Source of the DNA: Lysinibacillus fusiformis
Lineage (GTDB): Bacteria; Bacillota; Bacilli; Bacillales_A; Planococcaceae
Reading direction: 5' to 3'
NCBI RefSeq assembly: GCF_007362955.1
Contig: NZ_CP041696.1
Span: 1,116,001 to 1,180,000, forward strand
DNA: 64,000 nt
Shown: positions 8,708 to 18,907 of the stretch, piece after piece
How positions within the stretch are numbered: the stretch's first letter is position 1
Layout of the letters: each line of letters begins with the position of its first letter
Notes under the pieces: generated by a model
Databases searched by the model: none
What the model was told of the DNA's origin: nothing
The model's input: only the letters and a program-made list of their open reading frames with translations
Program-made: the position numbers and the translations under genes

Positions 8708-9408
8708 CTTGCTTCCCGCCCTTCTGCTTTACGAGGGACATAGCTATTACTGAAACGCTTCTCTATATAGGCTACAACCTTTGTTACACCATACGTTAAG
8801 ATTAAATATAACAATGCGGCTACAATATATGGCTCCCAGAAACGGAAGCTTGCACCTGCTACTACTTTACTAGCATATAAAATATCCGGTGCCGCAATAA
8901 CCGTTACTAAAGATGAGTCTTTTAATAATGCAATGAATTCGTTGCCAAGTGGCGGAATCATACGTCTGAAAGCTTGTGGCAAAATCACTTTACGCATTGC
9001 TTGATTATGAGTTAAGCCAAGTGAACGTGCCGCCTCCATTTGCCCCTTATCAATACTTTGAATACCAGCACGGAATATTTCTGCATTGTAAGCTGCACAG
9101 TTTAAAACCAGTGCGGTAATACCTGAAACCATATATCCTAATGAATGCCCAAAAATCGTTGGAATCACTGCTAAGTGAATTAACAAGATTTGCACAAGCA
9201 TTGGTGTTCCACGGAATAAATCTACATAAAGTTTACATGGCCAGTAAATCCATTTTTTCTTTGATAATTTCCCCAACCCTAACAGTAAACCTAAAATGAT
9301 ACCTCCAAAATAACCACTGAGCGTTAAAATGATTGTTACACCAATACCACGTACAAACATATCACGGTAGTTCCAGACTATGTCCCAGCGTAAGTCAAAG
9401 ATGTCCAT
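8704..9408 (-). CDS. Polar amino acid ABC transporter permease
   Basis: This permease of the HisM/GlnP family has about five membrane helices. It carries the cytoplasmic EAA loop ([20 protein letters not shown], then [14 protein letters not shown]) that docks on the ATPase. The frame is open to a TTG at 9432, but ATG at 9408 (MDIFDLRWD) has a GGGG motif 5 bases upstream and gives the family's usual start, so it is preferred (234 residues). It overlaps the ATPase gene by 4 bp. It is separated from the binding-protein gene by 96 bp holding a stable hairpin. Confidence 0.9.
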   Translation of the reverse strand: MDIFDLRWDIVWNYRDMFVRGIGVTIILTLSGYFGGIILGLLLGLGKLSKKKWIYWPCKLYVDLFRGTPMLVQILLIHLAVIPTIFGHSLGYMVSGITALVLNCAAYNAEIFRAGIQSIDKGQMEAARSLGLTHNQAMRKVILPQAFRRMIPPLGNEFIALLKDSSLVTVIAAPDILYASKVVAGASFRFWEPYIVAALLYLILTYGVTKVVAYIEKRFSNSYVPRKAEGREAR

Positions 9409-9467
9409 CCGAACCCCTACTTTCCCATTCAAATTCTCCCTAATGAATTACCATAAAAATCAAACGA

Positions 9468-9493
9468 GCCGCTAGCATGATTAGGCTAGCGGC
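9468..9493 (-). terminator. Intercistronic hairpin between binding protein and permease
   Basis: GCCGCTAGC (9468-9476) pairs perfectly with GCTAGCGGC (9485-9493). On the minus strand it is followed by TCGTTTGATTTTT, an imperfect U-tract. This is likely a leaky terminator or mRNA stabiliser, keeping the binding protein more abundant than the membrane components. Confidence 0.65.
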
Positions 9494-9504
9494 ATCATAC
9501 TGCA

Positions 9505-10299
9505 TTACTTAAATTCTGAACCAGTAATTTCTTTTAACTTACCGTTGTCTTTAATTTTTTGTAAACCTTCATTCAATATTTTTAATAATTCTTCATTACC
9601 TTTTCTCACCATGAAGCCATAGTATTCTTTTTCAAATGCTTCATCTTTAATAACTTTTAGTTTCGCTTTTGGATTTGCCTCCATGTATTCGTAGATAACC
9701 GCATTATCACCAATTGTTGCATCTACGTTCCCGTTGAGCATTTCTTGAATGGCCACTGGTTGATTTTCAAATGCCATGATGTTTGTACTTGCCTCACCTT
9801 GCAATTTTTTCGCAGCCATATGACCTGTTGCATTAATTTGTACGGAAATCTTTTTATCTTTCAAATCTGCTAATGATTTAATTTTTGAATCTTCTTTTAC
9901 TACGATTAATAATTGAGATTCGTAATAAGGTTCTGTAAAATCAAAAGATTCTTTACGCTCTTCATTAATCGTAATACCTGATGCACCGATATCTGTTTCA
10001 CTATTTTTTATTGTTTGGAATACTGGTTCCCAACCGATGTTATTCCATTCTACTTCAAAGTCCATTTCATCTGCGATTGCTTGCAATACATCTACATCAA
10101 TCCCAACAATGTTTCCTTTATCGTCTACTGATTCAAATGGTGCAAAGGTAGCTTCTGTACCTACCTTATAAACTTTCTTGCCTGAATCATCACTAGATGC
10201 GCCATCACTTGATGATGTATTTTCTTTTGCGCCACAGCCCGCTAGTACTAGCGTAAATGCTGCCACGACCATTAGTAACGTCCATATGCGTTTTTTCAT
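9505..10299 (-). CDS. Amino acid ABC transporter substrate-binding lipoprotein
   Basis: The 264-residue protein has a lipoprotein signal with lipobox LAGC (Cys22), a Ser/Asp-rich linker and a family 3 solute-binding domain (KVYKVGTEATFAPFESVDD from about 42; NIVGIDVDVLQAIADE). The conserved GASGITINEERKESFDFTEPYY segment fits a polar amino acid binder. It is anchored outside the cell and delivers substrate to the permease. It is first in the operon. A promoter candidate on the minus strand is TTGAGA-18 bp-TATTAT at about 10327-10356, and GGGGGAAAC precedes the ATG. Confidence 0.93.
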   Translation of the reverse strand: MKKRIWTLLMVVAAFTLVLAGCGAKENTSSSDGASSDDSGKKVYKVGTEATFAPFESVDDKGNIVGIDVDVLQAIADEMDFEVEWNNIGWEPVFQTIKNSETDIGASGITINEERKESFDFTEPYYESQLLIVVKEDSKIKSLADLKDKKISVQINATGHMAAKKLQGEASTNIMAFENQPVAIQEMLNGNVDATIGDNAVIYEYMEANPKAKLKVIKDEAFEKEYYGFMVRKGNEELLKILNEGLQKIKDNGKLKEITGSEFK

Positions 10300-10563
10300 A
10301 GTTGTTTCCCCCTAAAATATTAAATAATATTCCGAACACTTCATTTTTCTCAATTCAGAAATGTTAGACTATTAGGTCAATTATATTAATAATAGACTCT
10401 ATATACAACACAATATTGCATAAAAGTAATGTAAATTTCATAAAAATAAATTTTATATTCCTTTTTTAGAAAAATAATGTAAAACAAAGGGATTATGCAA
10501 CACAAAATGAATACTCATACATTATTGAGATACTATTTATCCAAAAATAAGATAATTTTGGCC

Positions 10564-10602
10564 ACAAAAAAAGAATCCCCCTCAGAAAAGGATTCTTTTT
10601 TT
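10564..10602 (-). terminator. Bidirectional terminator after the tRNA-Arg transcript
   Basis: AAAGAATCC and GGATTCTTT form a strong stem with A-runs and T-runs on both sides (10564-10602). On the minus strand it ends the transcript that starts upstream of tRNA-Arg. Confidence 0.8.
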
Positions 10603-10813
10603 GGACTAGCGAGCTAGCCTCACGTTCAGTTATGTTCACTAAAAAAATAATTTGGAGTTGTTACTTTCTTTGAAGGTTTGAAAGGAATAAAAACGGGAAT
10701 AATGCCAACTAGGCGATATACCCACTATTTCCCTCTCGTTCTCCACTAAGCAGGCTGCTAAACCACTTATCAGGAGAGTCGAGCTATAAAAACATATCTA
10801 TTTCTCAGTAAAA
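10603..10813 (-). other. Structured trailer between tRNA-Arg and terminator, no gene
   Basis: No coding sequence is supported. Two hairpins are visible on the minus strand. One spans 10733-10778 (CTCTC with GAGAG, enclosing AGCA/TGCT). The other spans 10695-10733 (GGGAAATAGTG with CATTATTCCC). Together with the terminator at 10564 they could form a small RNA or a processed tRNA trailer. I do not recognise the RNA family. Confidence 0.4.
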
Positions 10814-10888
10814 TGGCGCCCTCGGAGGGAATCGAACCCCCAGTGCAAGAACCGGAATCTTACGTGTTATCCATTACACCACGAGGGC
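10814..10888 (-). tRNA. tRNA-Arg (anticodon CCG)
   Basis: The minus strand gives a full cloverleaf: acceptor GCCCTCG pairing with CGAGGGC, D arm GTGT/ACAC, anticodon stem TAAGA/TCTTG around loop TTCCGGT (anticodon CCG, reading CGG), T arm with GGTTCGATTCC, and an encoded CCA at 10814-10816. B. subtilis has a tRNA-Arg gene (trnQ) in the equivalent chromosomal neighbourhood. The transcript probably continues to the terminator at 10564. Confidence 0.95.
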
Positions 10889-11207
10889 AATTGAAAACAA
10901 AAAAAAAGTACTCACTCTAGGCTTTATGGCAAAGCATCATGTAGATAAACCCTCATTTTTGAAGCATACCTGCAAAATAGTGTACTGTACTTTAACTTGC
11001 GACCTTTCTATTATACAAACGTATTGCTCACATTTCAATAAAATAATGCAAATGTTTTAATATTTTTTTTTTTAGATTTAATTTCTTAATAGCAGTGTTA
11101 ATATTTGACCTTCCCTGACTATAATGTGTATGATAAGGTTACAGCTGAAATTCAATGAATGATTTCAGTAAAAGTATTCGAATTTAGTTTTTTAAGGAGG
11201 ATTTAAC
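10889..11207. other. Divergent intergenic region tRNA-Arg / clpP
   Basis: This 319-bp AT-rich region holds the promoter of tRNA-Arg (minus) and the promoter with CtsR site of clpP (plus, 11104-11134). No further gene or repeat is seen. Confidence 0.6.
11104..11134 (+). promoter_or_regulatory. clpP promoter with CtsR operator
   Basis: TTGACC (11105-11110) and TATGAT (11129-11134), 18 bp apart and preceded by TGTG, form a sigma-A promoter. The -35 overlaps TTTGACC-TTC-CCTGACT (11104-11120). This is the reverse complement of the CtsR heptad repeat RGTCAAA-NAN-RGTCAAA, with two mismatches in the second half. Heat-shock derepression by CtsR is expected, as known for clpP in B. subtilis. Confidence 0.75.
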
Positions 11208-11801
11208 ATGAATTTAATTCCTACAGTTATTGAACAAACAAGTCGTGGTGAGCGTGCATATGACATTTATTCACGACTACTAAAAGACCGTATCATCCTA
11301 TTAGGAAGTGCAATTGATGACAACGTAGCTAACTCAATCGTTGCACAGCTGCTATTCCTAGAAGCAGAAGATCCAGATAAAGACATTTCTCTTTACATTA
11401 ACTCTCCTGGCGGTTCTATCACAGCTGGTATGGCAATCTATGATACCATGCAATTCATCAAGCCAAAAGTACAAACAATTTGTATCGGTATGGCAGCATC
11501 AATGGGTGCATTCCTTCTTGCTGCTGGTGAACCTGGTAAACGCTGTGCATTACCAAATGCAGAAGTAATGATTCACCAACCACTTGGCGGTGCACAAGGC
11601 CAAGCGACTGAAATTGAAATCGCTGCAAAACGTATTTTATTCCTACGTGAAAAATTAAACGGTATTTTATCTGAACGTACAGGCCAGCCTCTTGAGGTCA
11701 TTTCAAGAGATACTGATCGCGACAACTTCATGACAGCAGAACGTGCCAAAGAATATGGCTTAATCGATCATATCTTTGAACGTAACGACCGTAAATCATG
11801 A
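11208..11801 (+). CDS. clpP: ATP-dependent Clp protease proteolytic subunit
   Basis: This 197-residue protein is a full-length ClpP. The catalytic triad is Ser98 (GMAASMG), His123 (EVMIHQP) and Asp172 (DRDNFM). It forms the tetradecameric chamber that, with ClpC or ClpX, degrades misfolded and regulatory proteins in the cytoplasm. The ATG follows a good ribosome binding site (AAGGAGGATT). It is monocistronic, with a CtsR-type operator upstream and a strong terminator 3 bp after the stop. The position between tRNA-Arg and crh matches the B. subtilis order. Confidence 0.98.
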   Translation: MNLIPTVIEQTSRGERAYDIYSRLLKDRIILLGSAIDDNVANSIVAQLLFLEAEDPDKDISLYINSPGGSITAGMAIYDTMQFIKPKVQTICIGMAASMGAFLLAAGEPGKRCALPNAEVMIHQPLGGAQGQATEIEIAAKRILFLREKLNGILSERTGQPLEVISRDTDRDNFMTAERAKEYGLIDHIFERNDRKS

Positions 11802-11803
11802 TA

Positions 11804-11841
11804 AAAAAACCTCTGAGTCAATTTAGCTCAGAGGTTTTTTG
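11804..11841 (+). terminator. clpP / crh bidirectional terminator
   Basis: AAAACCTCTGAG pairs with CTCAGAGGTTTT, flanked by an A-run and a T-run, immediately after the clpP stop. It can also end the convergent crh transcript. Confidence 0.88.
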
Positions 11842-11883
11842 ACTATGTGCCTTCAATCAAAGCACTTATACATCAGTTTTACT

Positions 11884-12141
11884 TTAATCTTCTTTTTCAA
11901 TAAGTGCCGCTAATGATGTAACCGCTTGCTCAGAATCATTACCTTCGCTACTTAAAACAACCTCTGTGCCTTTTGCTATAGCTAAGCTCATGACACCCAT
12001 AATGGACTTGGCGTTTACTTTTTTCTCATCTTTTTCAAGAAAAACATCTGCGCTAAAGCGATTTGCTTCTTGTACAAATAGCGCTGCTTGTCTAGCTTGT
12101 AGTCCTAATTTTAACTTTACTTGGACTGTTCTCTCAGTCAT
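11884..12141 (-). CDS. crh: Catabolite repression HPr-like protein Crh
   Basis: This HPr paralogue has Gln in place of the PEP-phosphorylated histidine (GLQARQAA, Gln15) but keeps the regulatory serine Ser46 in NAKSIMG, the hallmark of Crh. HPrK phosphorylates Ser46, and Crh-P then serves as a CcpA co-repressor. The frame is open to a TTG two codons upstream, but ATG at 12141 sits 8 bases after GGGGAG. It gives the canonical numbering (85 residues), so it is chosen. It is the last gene of the yvcI-rapZ-yvcK-whiA-crh cluster; HPrK is encoded about 15 kb away in the same block. Confidence 0.94.
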   Translation of the reverse strand: MTERTVQVKLKLGLQARQAALFVQEANRFSADVFLEKDEKKVNAKSIMGVMSLAIAKGTEVVLSSEGNDSEQAVTSLAALIEKED

Positions 12142-12254
12142 TCGCAATACTCCCCTTCACTACCGTTCATCTTATTAGTTTTATCTTACCTCACTTAATA
12201 GGAAAAGAACAATAAGCGATTGCGCATCACTTTCATACCTTTTGTATATGAAAG

Positions 12255-13202
12255 TTAACCGCCTATTTTTTCACCGCGTCTTAATGCATCTGCGATTTCA
12301 TCAATTTTTCGTAGTCGATGATTAACACCTGACTTACTAACGGTACCGCTTGATACCATCTCGCCCAATTCTTTTAATGTCACATCTTGATATTCAACAC
12401 GTAGGCGTGCAATTTCTCTAAGTTTTTCTGGCAACTGATCTAACCCAATTGAATTTTCAATAAAGCGAATATTCTCTACCTGTCGAAGCGCTGCTCCTAT
12501 TGTCTTATTCAAATTCGCGGTTTCACAGTTCACAATACGATTAACACTGTTCCGCATGTCGCGCAAGATACGAACGTCTTCAAACTTCATCATCGCTTGA
12601 TGTGCACCAACAATATTTAGAAAATCAGAAATTTTTTCAGCTTCTTTTAAATAGGTGACAAAGCCTTTTTTCCGCTCAATTGTTTTCGCATTCAACTCAA
12701 ATTCATTCATCAAATCCATTAGCGCCTCACCATGCTCTTTATACAAAGAATAAATTTCTAAGTGATAGGCTGACGTTTCTGGATTGTTTACCGAGCCACC
12801 TGCTAAAAAAGCGCCTCGTAAATAAGCTCTTTTTTGACCGCTCTTTTTAATAAGCTCTCTAGAAATCGTATGATTAAATTGAAAATCATCTGAAATAATC
12901 GCCAAATCAATTAATAGCTCACGCGCCCCATCTCGTACACGGCAAATATAAACGTTATTTTTCTTCAAACGCATTTTCTTCCTGACAAGAAGCTCCACAT
13001 TATAAGGATATAATTTCTTCATAATCGTATAAAGCCTTCTTGCGATGGCCGCATTTTCGGTTTGCACATCTAAGCTAAGCTGTTTGTTAGCAAAGGATAA
13101 TGAACCATTCATTCGAATTAAGGCAGATACTTCCGCTTTCATACAATGATCGTCCGCTTCTACTTGCGTTAATTCTTTTTTTGTTTCAGAAGCAAAAGAC
13201 AT
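12255..13202 (-). CDS. whiA: DNA-binding protein WhiA
   Basis: The 315-residue WhiA orthologue (YvcL) has an N-terminal degenerate LAGLIDADG homing-endonuclease-like domain ([16 protein letters not shown] near 149-164). Its C-terminal helix-turn-helix ([20 protein letters not shown]) completes the family architecture. It binds DNA and influences division and chromosome segregation in B. subtilis; in actinobacteria it controls sporulation genes. The ATG follows GGGGGGCGTGAC. It lies 76 bp after yvcK in the conserved cluster and is followed by crh. Confidence 0.96.
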   Translation of the reverse strand: MSFASETKKELTQVEADDHCMKAEVSALIRMNGSLSFANKQLSLDVQTENAAIARRLYTIMKKLYPYNVELLVRKKMRLKKNNVYICRVRDGARELLIDLAIISDDFQFNHTISRELIKKSGQKRAYLRGAFLAGGSVNNPETSAYHLEIYSLYKEHGEALMDLMNEFELNAKTIERKKGFVTYLKEAEKISDFLNIVGAHQAMMKFEDVRILRDMRNSVNRIVNCETANLNKTIGAALRQVENIRFIENSIGLDQLPEKLREIARLRVEYQDVTLKELGEMVSSGTVSKSGVNHRLRKIDEIADALRRGEKIGG

Positions 13203-13278
13203 GTCACGCCCCCCCTTTCAACCTTTATTTCTATGTATATGTTCATCTTACCATATACAACAAGCATTCTTTATGATT

Positions 13279-14265
13279 CTATTTGAGGTTCACTTCTTTG
13301 CGTTTATAGATATTTGCATAATCTACAAGCCATTCTGCAAAATTTGCAGCATTATGACGAACCGTTCCATCTGGTCGAATTGTTGCGATATCTCGTTTAA
13401 TAACCTCTAAACCCATACTTTCAAGCTTCGCAACATCAAATGTTACTGGCTCAGCACATTCTTCCTTATAAAGTTCTTTTACAGGATGTGGTAGTTTTTC
13501 GTCATTTACTAAAATAGAATCGATAAAGGAATCCCCAACATGTTTATAAATAGCTTGAACATGATCGCCTGCTGTATAAGTAATAGTTTCACCTTTTTGT
13601 GTCATTAGATTACATACATAAATTTTACGCCCTTTCGCCCTTACAACAGCTTCTCCAATTTCCTTAACAAGCAGATTTGGAATAATACTTGTATATAAGC
13701 TTCCAGGGCCTATTAAAATATAGTCTGCCCGATTTATAGCACGAATTGCTTCTGGTAACGGTTGCACATTTTCTGGTACTAAAAAAACGCGATTAATGCG
13801 CTTTTTTGCTGATGGAATTTTAGATTCACCCTCAATAATTGAGCCGTCTTCTAACTCTGCATGCAGAGAAATTTTCTTATTAGCTGCTGGAATCACACGA
13901 CCATGCACTTTTAGCACCTTACCCATCTCACTAATCGCATGGTTAAAATCTCCAGTTATATCTGTCAAAGCTGTTAACATTAAATTCCCTAACGAATGCC
14001 CACTTAAGTCCTCTGATGCTGAAAAACGGTATTGAAACATTTGCTCTACAAGTGGCTCCACATCTGATAATGCAGCAATCACGTTGCGTACATCACCAGG
14101 TGGGGGGATATCATAATCATCTCGTAAACGCCCAGAAGAGCCTCCATCATCTGCTACTGTGACAATAGCAGTGATATCAAACGGATGGTGCTTTAACCCA
14201 CGGAGCAACGTAGAAAGCCCCGTTCCACCACCTATAACAACAAGCCTGGTTTGCCTTTTTCCCAT
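13279..14265 (-). CDS. yvcK: Gluconeogenesis factor YvcK (CofD-like)
   Basis: This 328-residue protein has the YvcK/CofD-family nucleotide-binding start IGGGTGLSTLLRGLK (11-25) and the conserved VTVADDGGSSGRLR, PPPGDVRN and GPGSLYTSIIPNLLV. YvcK binds UDP-sugars and is needed for growth on gluconeogenic carbon and for normal cell shape in B. subtilis. It localises in a helical membrane-associated pattern. The start overlaps the rapZ region closely (4 bp gap), indicating one operon: yvcI, rapZ, yvcK, whiA, crh. Confidence 0.96.
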   Translation of the reverse strand: MGKRQTRLVVIGGGTGLSTLLRGLKHHPFDITAIVTVADDGGSSGRLRDDYDIPPPGDVRNVIAALSDVEPLVEQMFQYRFSASEDLSGHSLGNLMLTALTDITGDFNHAISEMGKVLKVHGRVIPAANKKISLHAELEDGSIIEGESKIPSAKKRINRVFLVPENVQPLPEAIRAINRADYILIGPGSLYTSIIPNLLVKEIGEAVVRAKGRKIYVCNLMTQKGETITYTAGDHVQAIYKHVGDSFIDSILVNDEKLPHPVKELYKEECAEPVTFDVAKLESMGLEVIKRDIATIRPDGTVRHNAANFAEWLVDYANIYKRKEVNLK

Positions 14266-14269
14266 TCAC

Positions 14270-15163
14270 TCAATCCTTTCTTCGATTGATGTCACGGTGC
14301 GTAATAACAATATTTTCATTTTTGGTTAAATATTCACCAAAATATTCTGCTAACGTCACCGAGCGATGCTGTCCCCCTGTACAACCAAATGCAATGACAA
14401 GTTGCGATTTACCCTCTTGTTTATAAAGTGGAATCATAAATTCAAACAAATCTGTTAGTTTTTGAATGAGTATTTGTGTATCCTCTAAAGCAAGTACATA
14501 GGAAGAAACTTCTGTTTGTAGACCTGTTTTAGGACGTAATTCCTCTACATAATAAGGGTTTTTTAAAAAACGCACATCGAAAACTAAATCTGCATCAATT
14601 GGCATACCGTGTTTAAATCCAAAGGACATAATATTTACAGAAAAAATATTATCTGTATCACTTGCAAATTCTTTAACGATTTTTTCTCGTAATTGTCTAG
14701 GTTTCATATTCGATGTATTATAAACAAATTTAGCACGACCTTTTACTTCCGACAATAATTCCCGTTCTAGTTTTATGCCGTCTAATGGTAGGCCTGTTAC
14801 CGCTAATGGATGCGCCCGTCTCGTTTCTTTATAACGTCTAACTAGCGTCTCATCGTTCGCATCTAAAAATAAAATCCGCACAACAATATCGCCTGCTTTT
14901 AGTATATGGTCGAGCGCGCCTATAAGCGAATCAAAAAAGTCGCCGCCACGCATATCCATGACAGCTGCAATACGTGTAATATTTTTACCTGAATCTTTTA
15001 GTAAGGTTAAAAAAGTTGTAAGTAATGCTGGTGGTAAATTATCAATACAGTAATACCCTAAATCCTCAAAGCTTTGAATAGCTACTGTTTTTCCAGCTCC
15101 AGACATTCCTGTAATAATGACCAATTCATGTGTACATTGTTGACTTTCAACCACCACTGTCAT
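14270..15163 (-). CDS. rapZ: RNase adapter / nucleotide-binding protein RapZ (YvcJ)
   Basis: The 297-residue P-loop protein has Walker A GMSGAGKT (19-26), a conserved central YCIDNLPP, and the C-terminal domain with [17 protein letters not shown] and HRD that senses small sugars in E. coli RapZ. In Bacillus the orthologue YvcJ binds and hydrolyses nucleotides and affects competence. The gene lies 9 bp downstream of the Nudix gene and 4 bp upstream of yvcK, so it is co-transcribed. Confidence 0.95.
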   Translation of the reverse strand: MTVVVESQQCTHELVIITGMSGAGKTVAIQSFEDLGYYCIDNLPPALLTTFLTLLKDSGKNITRIAAVMDMRGGDFFDSLIGALDHILKAGDIVVRILFLDANDETLVRRYKETRRAHPLAVTGLPLDGIKLERELLSEVKGRAKFVYNTSNMKPRQLREKIVKEFASDTDNIFSVNIMSFGFKHGMPIDADLVFDVRFLKNPYYVEELRPKTGLQTEVSSYVLALEDTQILIQKLTDLFEFMIPLYKQEGKSQLVIAFGCTGGQHRSVTLAEYFGEYLTKNENIVITHRDINRRKD

Positions 15164-15172
15164 GCAGCTCCT

Positions 15173-15646
15173 TTATTGTTCTAATGATATTTGTATTTTC
15201 TCATGAAGTAATTCAAAATCTGACGTATATTCAAACGTACCATACTGAACACCTGATTGTGAAACAGCAAATTGTAAATTTGTTCGATCACCTTCAGCCA
15301 TTGGCAGATGCTTCAAATCCTCGACTGGGTGCCATGCAAGCTTACCTTCTCTCGTGTCTTCAAATGGTACACCATCAACATCTTTAGCAACAAATGTGTA
15401 AAGCATCCATTCGTCAACCATAACGTTATTATCTTTTATGACCATTGTATAGATACCCTTCAAATGTACGTGTAATGGCGTAACGTTTGTTTCTTCCTGA
15501 AACTCACGTACAGCGGCTTCATATATCGACTCACCGCTTTCCATTTTCCCGCCTGGTGCTACATACCAGCCACGTCTAGGCTTTTGAAGTAATAATACTT
15601 GGCCGTCTTTTACGGCAATTAAGTTCGCAATTCTTTGCATAGGCAC
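15173..15646 (-). CDS. yvcI: Nudix hydrolase YvcI
   Basis: The 157-residue protein has a Nudix box beginning at Gly33: G-x5-E39-x7-R47-E48-F-x-E51-E52-x-N54-V55. The usual glycine near the end is Asn54. The MutT/8-oxo-dGTPase-like fold suggests hydrolysis of a nucleoside diphosphate derivative; the substrate is unknown. It is the first gene of the yvcI-rapZ-yvcK-whiA-crh operon. The ATG is preceded by AGAGGTGTGCCT. Confidence 0.92.
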   Translation of the reverse strand: MPMQRIANLIAVKDGQVLLLQKPRRGWYVAPGGKMESGESIYEAAVREFQEETNVTPLHVHLKGIYTMVIKDNNVMVDEWMLYTFVAKDVDGVPFEDTREGKLAWHPVEDLKHLPMAEGDRTNLQFAVSQSGVQYGTFEYTSDFELLHEKIQISLEQ

Positions 15647-15941
15647 ACCTCTAATCTCTTTTGCATTCTACCTCTTATTATAGCAAGACCTGTCTGCGTT
15701 TGTCCTGATTTCACATCTATGTGCATCTTTCACTAGTAGATGCTGCTCGCGGTTGTTCACCGCTGACGTTTATCGGCCTTCATGAGAACATAATATTGTT
15801 TGCTATTACTATACTTTTTCACAGGCAATACTCTACGCAAAATCCTAGAACCTTACGGAATGACACAATGCTCGGGTTTAATGAGAAAGTAGCACCTTTC
15901 ACTGTAGAGCATGTAAATCCACATGCGGATACTTAGACATC
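15647..15941. other. Intergenic region yvcI / trxB, nothing recognised
   Basis: This stretch of about 295 bp should contain the yvcI operon promoter on the minus strand. It holds a 71-codon open frame that lacks a ribosome binding site and any family likeness. No repeat or RNA was recognised. Confidence 0.4.
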
Positions 15942-15984
15942 AAAAAATAGGTTGCCACCACCTAATTTAGGCGGAAACAACCTA
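15942..15984 (-). terminator. trxB terminator
   Basis: TAGGTTG (15948-15954) pairs with CAACCTA (15978-15984), extended by CCACC/GGCGG pairing. On the minus strand the stem is followed by a T-run (A-run at 15942-15947). It lies about 130 bp after the trxB stop. Confidence 0.7.
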
Positions 15985-16112
15985 CTAAACAAAATAAAAG
16001 GGGGATTGCTAATTACACTTTGTATAATACACCTTTTATATGTCATTCAAGTTACAGCAATATTAAAACCGTATTAAAAATTGTATTTTTTTCCCGTATT
16101 ACAGGAATTTAA

Positions 16113-17069
<957 letters not shown>

Positions 17070-17293
17070 CTAAACTTTTAATGCTTTTTCATTCCGTACA
17101 AACAGATGCTTCGACTTCCACTGCGAAATGAAGTATAAGTCGTACATCAAGCACCCATAAGTACTCGATTAGTTCAACTAATAATCAGTAAAGATCAAGA
17201 AAAAACCCACCGATTAAAGCTTCATTTTAAAATAATGTGAGTATGTTCATCGTATGTGAAAGTATAAAGTTATTCAACTATGTTGCTCACAGT

Positions 17294-18817
17294 CTAATTA
17301 TGACTATTTGGTAAAAACATCAAAATTTCATCAATATATTTCGATAATGTTGACACAGATATCCCATATTGTTCAGCAATCTCTTTTTTTGTCACCTTTA
17401 ACATGCGAGATGAACGGAATAAATAATCATTAGCTCCAGCAATCGCCACGGGGTTCGTAAAGCGATAGTTTTGCGTAAGTGCTTGTTCACATAGTACAAA
17501 CCACATTTGGAACATCGGAGTGACAACGGTATTCAGCTTCCCATACTGTTCAAGTAAAATCTCTGGTACCTTTACTGCACGTAAAAAGCTAGCCTCCACT
17601 TTATTTTTCTCATCAAATTGATGGCCTAGTGCATATGCCAAAAACAGTTTCTCAAACGCATTGTACTGCTCAACATCAACCCATTTCGGATGAGCTATAA
17701 TTTCCTGTTTATGCGCTGTACAGCTTAATAAAAATAAGCCAAAAATTCGGTCGCTTGCATAACTACTTGCGAGTTTTTCCACAATAAAATCACGATCATG
17801 TTCTAACGCATCAAGCTCATAGGTATTATCATGCTGACGCCAAGGTTCAAAGCCTTCTTTTTCTGGATCTTGTTCAAGCAACTGTGCCCAAGCATTTTTT
17901 GAAATATCTTCATGCCCTGAGAAATAAGCCGCATGTGATAACCAAAAATAAAATCCAGCATCACCCAAATAACCACGTTTTTGCATACTACGTAGCCATT
18001 TAAAGGCTATTTCATATTGTCCAATAAGCGCTAATGTTGCCCCTAGTTTATAACGATGTTCCCAAGCGTACGGCTGAATTTTTACAAGTACATCCAAAAG
18101 TGCCTTTAATTCCTCATCATTTTTTTCATAATACGCTATCACTGTTAAATTACATAATGCATGTAAATTACCTTTATTTTCTCGCAATACATTATTCAAT
18201 AGTGCTTTTGCCTGTTCAGGCTCACCAACATAAAAATAAGCCAATGCTAAATTGTTATAAGCTGACCAAAATTCAGGTCTATCTTCAATCAAATCTTCCA
18301 ATATGCTTATAGCTTCAGGAAAATCGCCCTTCTCCATACAGCGTCGGGCCTGTTCTTGACGATATAAATCCTCACCAGAACCTTCTGGCTCTTCATAATC
18401 ATCCTGCTCAAAAGCGACAAAATCCAATATCTCAGCCGCTTCATCTGCATATGCACCCTCTGGCTCCATTTGTAAATATTGCTCTGCAAACCGTTTCGCA
18501 TCCTGAATCATTCCGACGCACCCAGAGACCTCAGCCATATAAAAAATTATCTCTGGCTCAACTGGGTCTAATTGATAGGCACGACGAAGTAGATCATACG
18601 CTTCTTCAAAACGTTGACCATCCAGTTCTACAATCGCTAATTGCAATAAAATCATCGGATCATCAGGGCTTAAATCCACAGCACGCTGTAGATATTTATA
18701 AGCTTTATTCATTTGTCCACTATTCATCGCTTGAATTGATTTTTTATAATAATAGTCGCCTGTTGGAATGAACGATACGACATTCGTTTGACTCTCTTTT
18801 TGACGTTTCTTTTCCAA
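17294..18817 (-). CDS. TPR-repeat protein with C-terminal helix-turn-helix (YvcD-like)
   Basis: The 507-residue protein has N-terminal tetratricopeptide repeats (about 20-270; for example MNKAYKYLQRAVDLSPDDP and FWSAYNNLALAYFYVGEPE). These are followed by a middle helical region and a C-terminal helix-turn-helix (VTKKEIAEQYGISVSTLSKY, about 478-497). The order trxB, TPR gene, hisI matches B. subtilis yvcD. A scaffold or regulator role is inferred, and no partner is known. A weak hairpin separates it from the his operon, so it may be partly read through from hisI. Confidence 0.82.
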   Translation of the reverse strand: MEKKRQKESQTNVVSFIPTGDYYYKKSIQAMNSGQMNKAYKYLQRAVDLSPDDPMILLQLAIVELDGQRFEEAYDLLRRAYQLDPVEPEIIFYMAEVSGCVGMIQDAKRFAEQYLQMEPEGAYADEAAEILDFVAFEQDDYEEPEGSGEDLYRQEQARRCMEKGDFPEAISILEDLIEDRPEFWSAYNNLALAYFYVGEPEQAKALLNNVLRENKGNLHALCNLTVIAYYEKNDEELKALLDVLVKIQPYAWEHRYKLGATLALIGQYEIAFKWLRSMQKRGYLGDAGFYFWLSHAAYFSGHEDISKNAWAQLLEQDPEKEGFEPWRQHDNTYELDALEHDRDFIVEKLASSYASDRIFGLFLLSCTAHKQEIIAHPKWVDVEQYNAFEKLFLAYALGHQFDEKNKVEASFLRAVKVPEILLEQYGKLNTVVTPMFQMWFVLCEQALTQNYRFTNPVAIAGANDYLFRSSRMLKVTKKEIAEQYGISVSTLSKYIDEILMFLPNSHN

Positions 18818-18841
18818 AATATTTCCTCCGAAACAAGAAAT

Positions 18842-18866
18842 AAGGAACGCATCACACGTTCCTTTT
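18842..18866 (-). terminator. Weak hairpin between hisI and the TPR gene
   Basis: AAGGAACG (18842-18849) pairs with CGTTCCTT (18857-18864). The minus-strand trail is ATTTCTTG, a poor U-tract, so termination is probably partial. A TATAAT-like -10 for the TPR gene lies just upstream. Confidence 0.5.
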
Positions 18867-18907
18867 CACAGTAACTTTCATTATACCATACTATAAACGA
18901 TATGCTG

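Noticed and set aside
15721..15936. 71-codon frame between yvcI and trxB
   Set aside because: There is no ribosome binding site and no recognisable domain; codon use is unlike real genes nearby.
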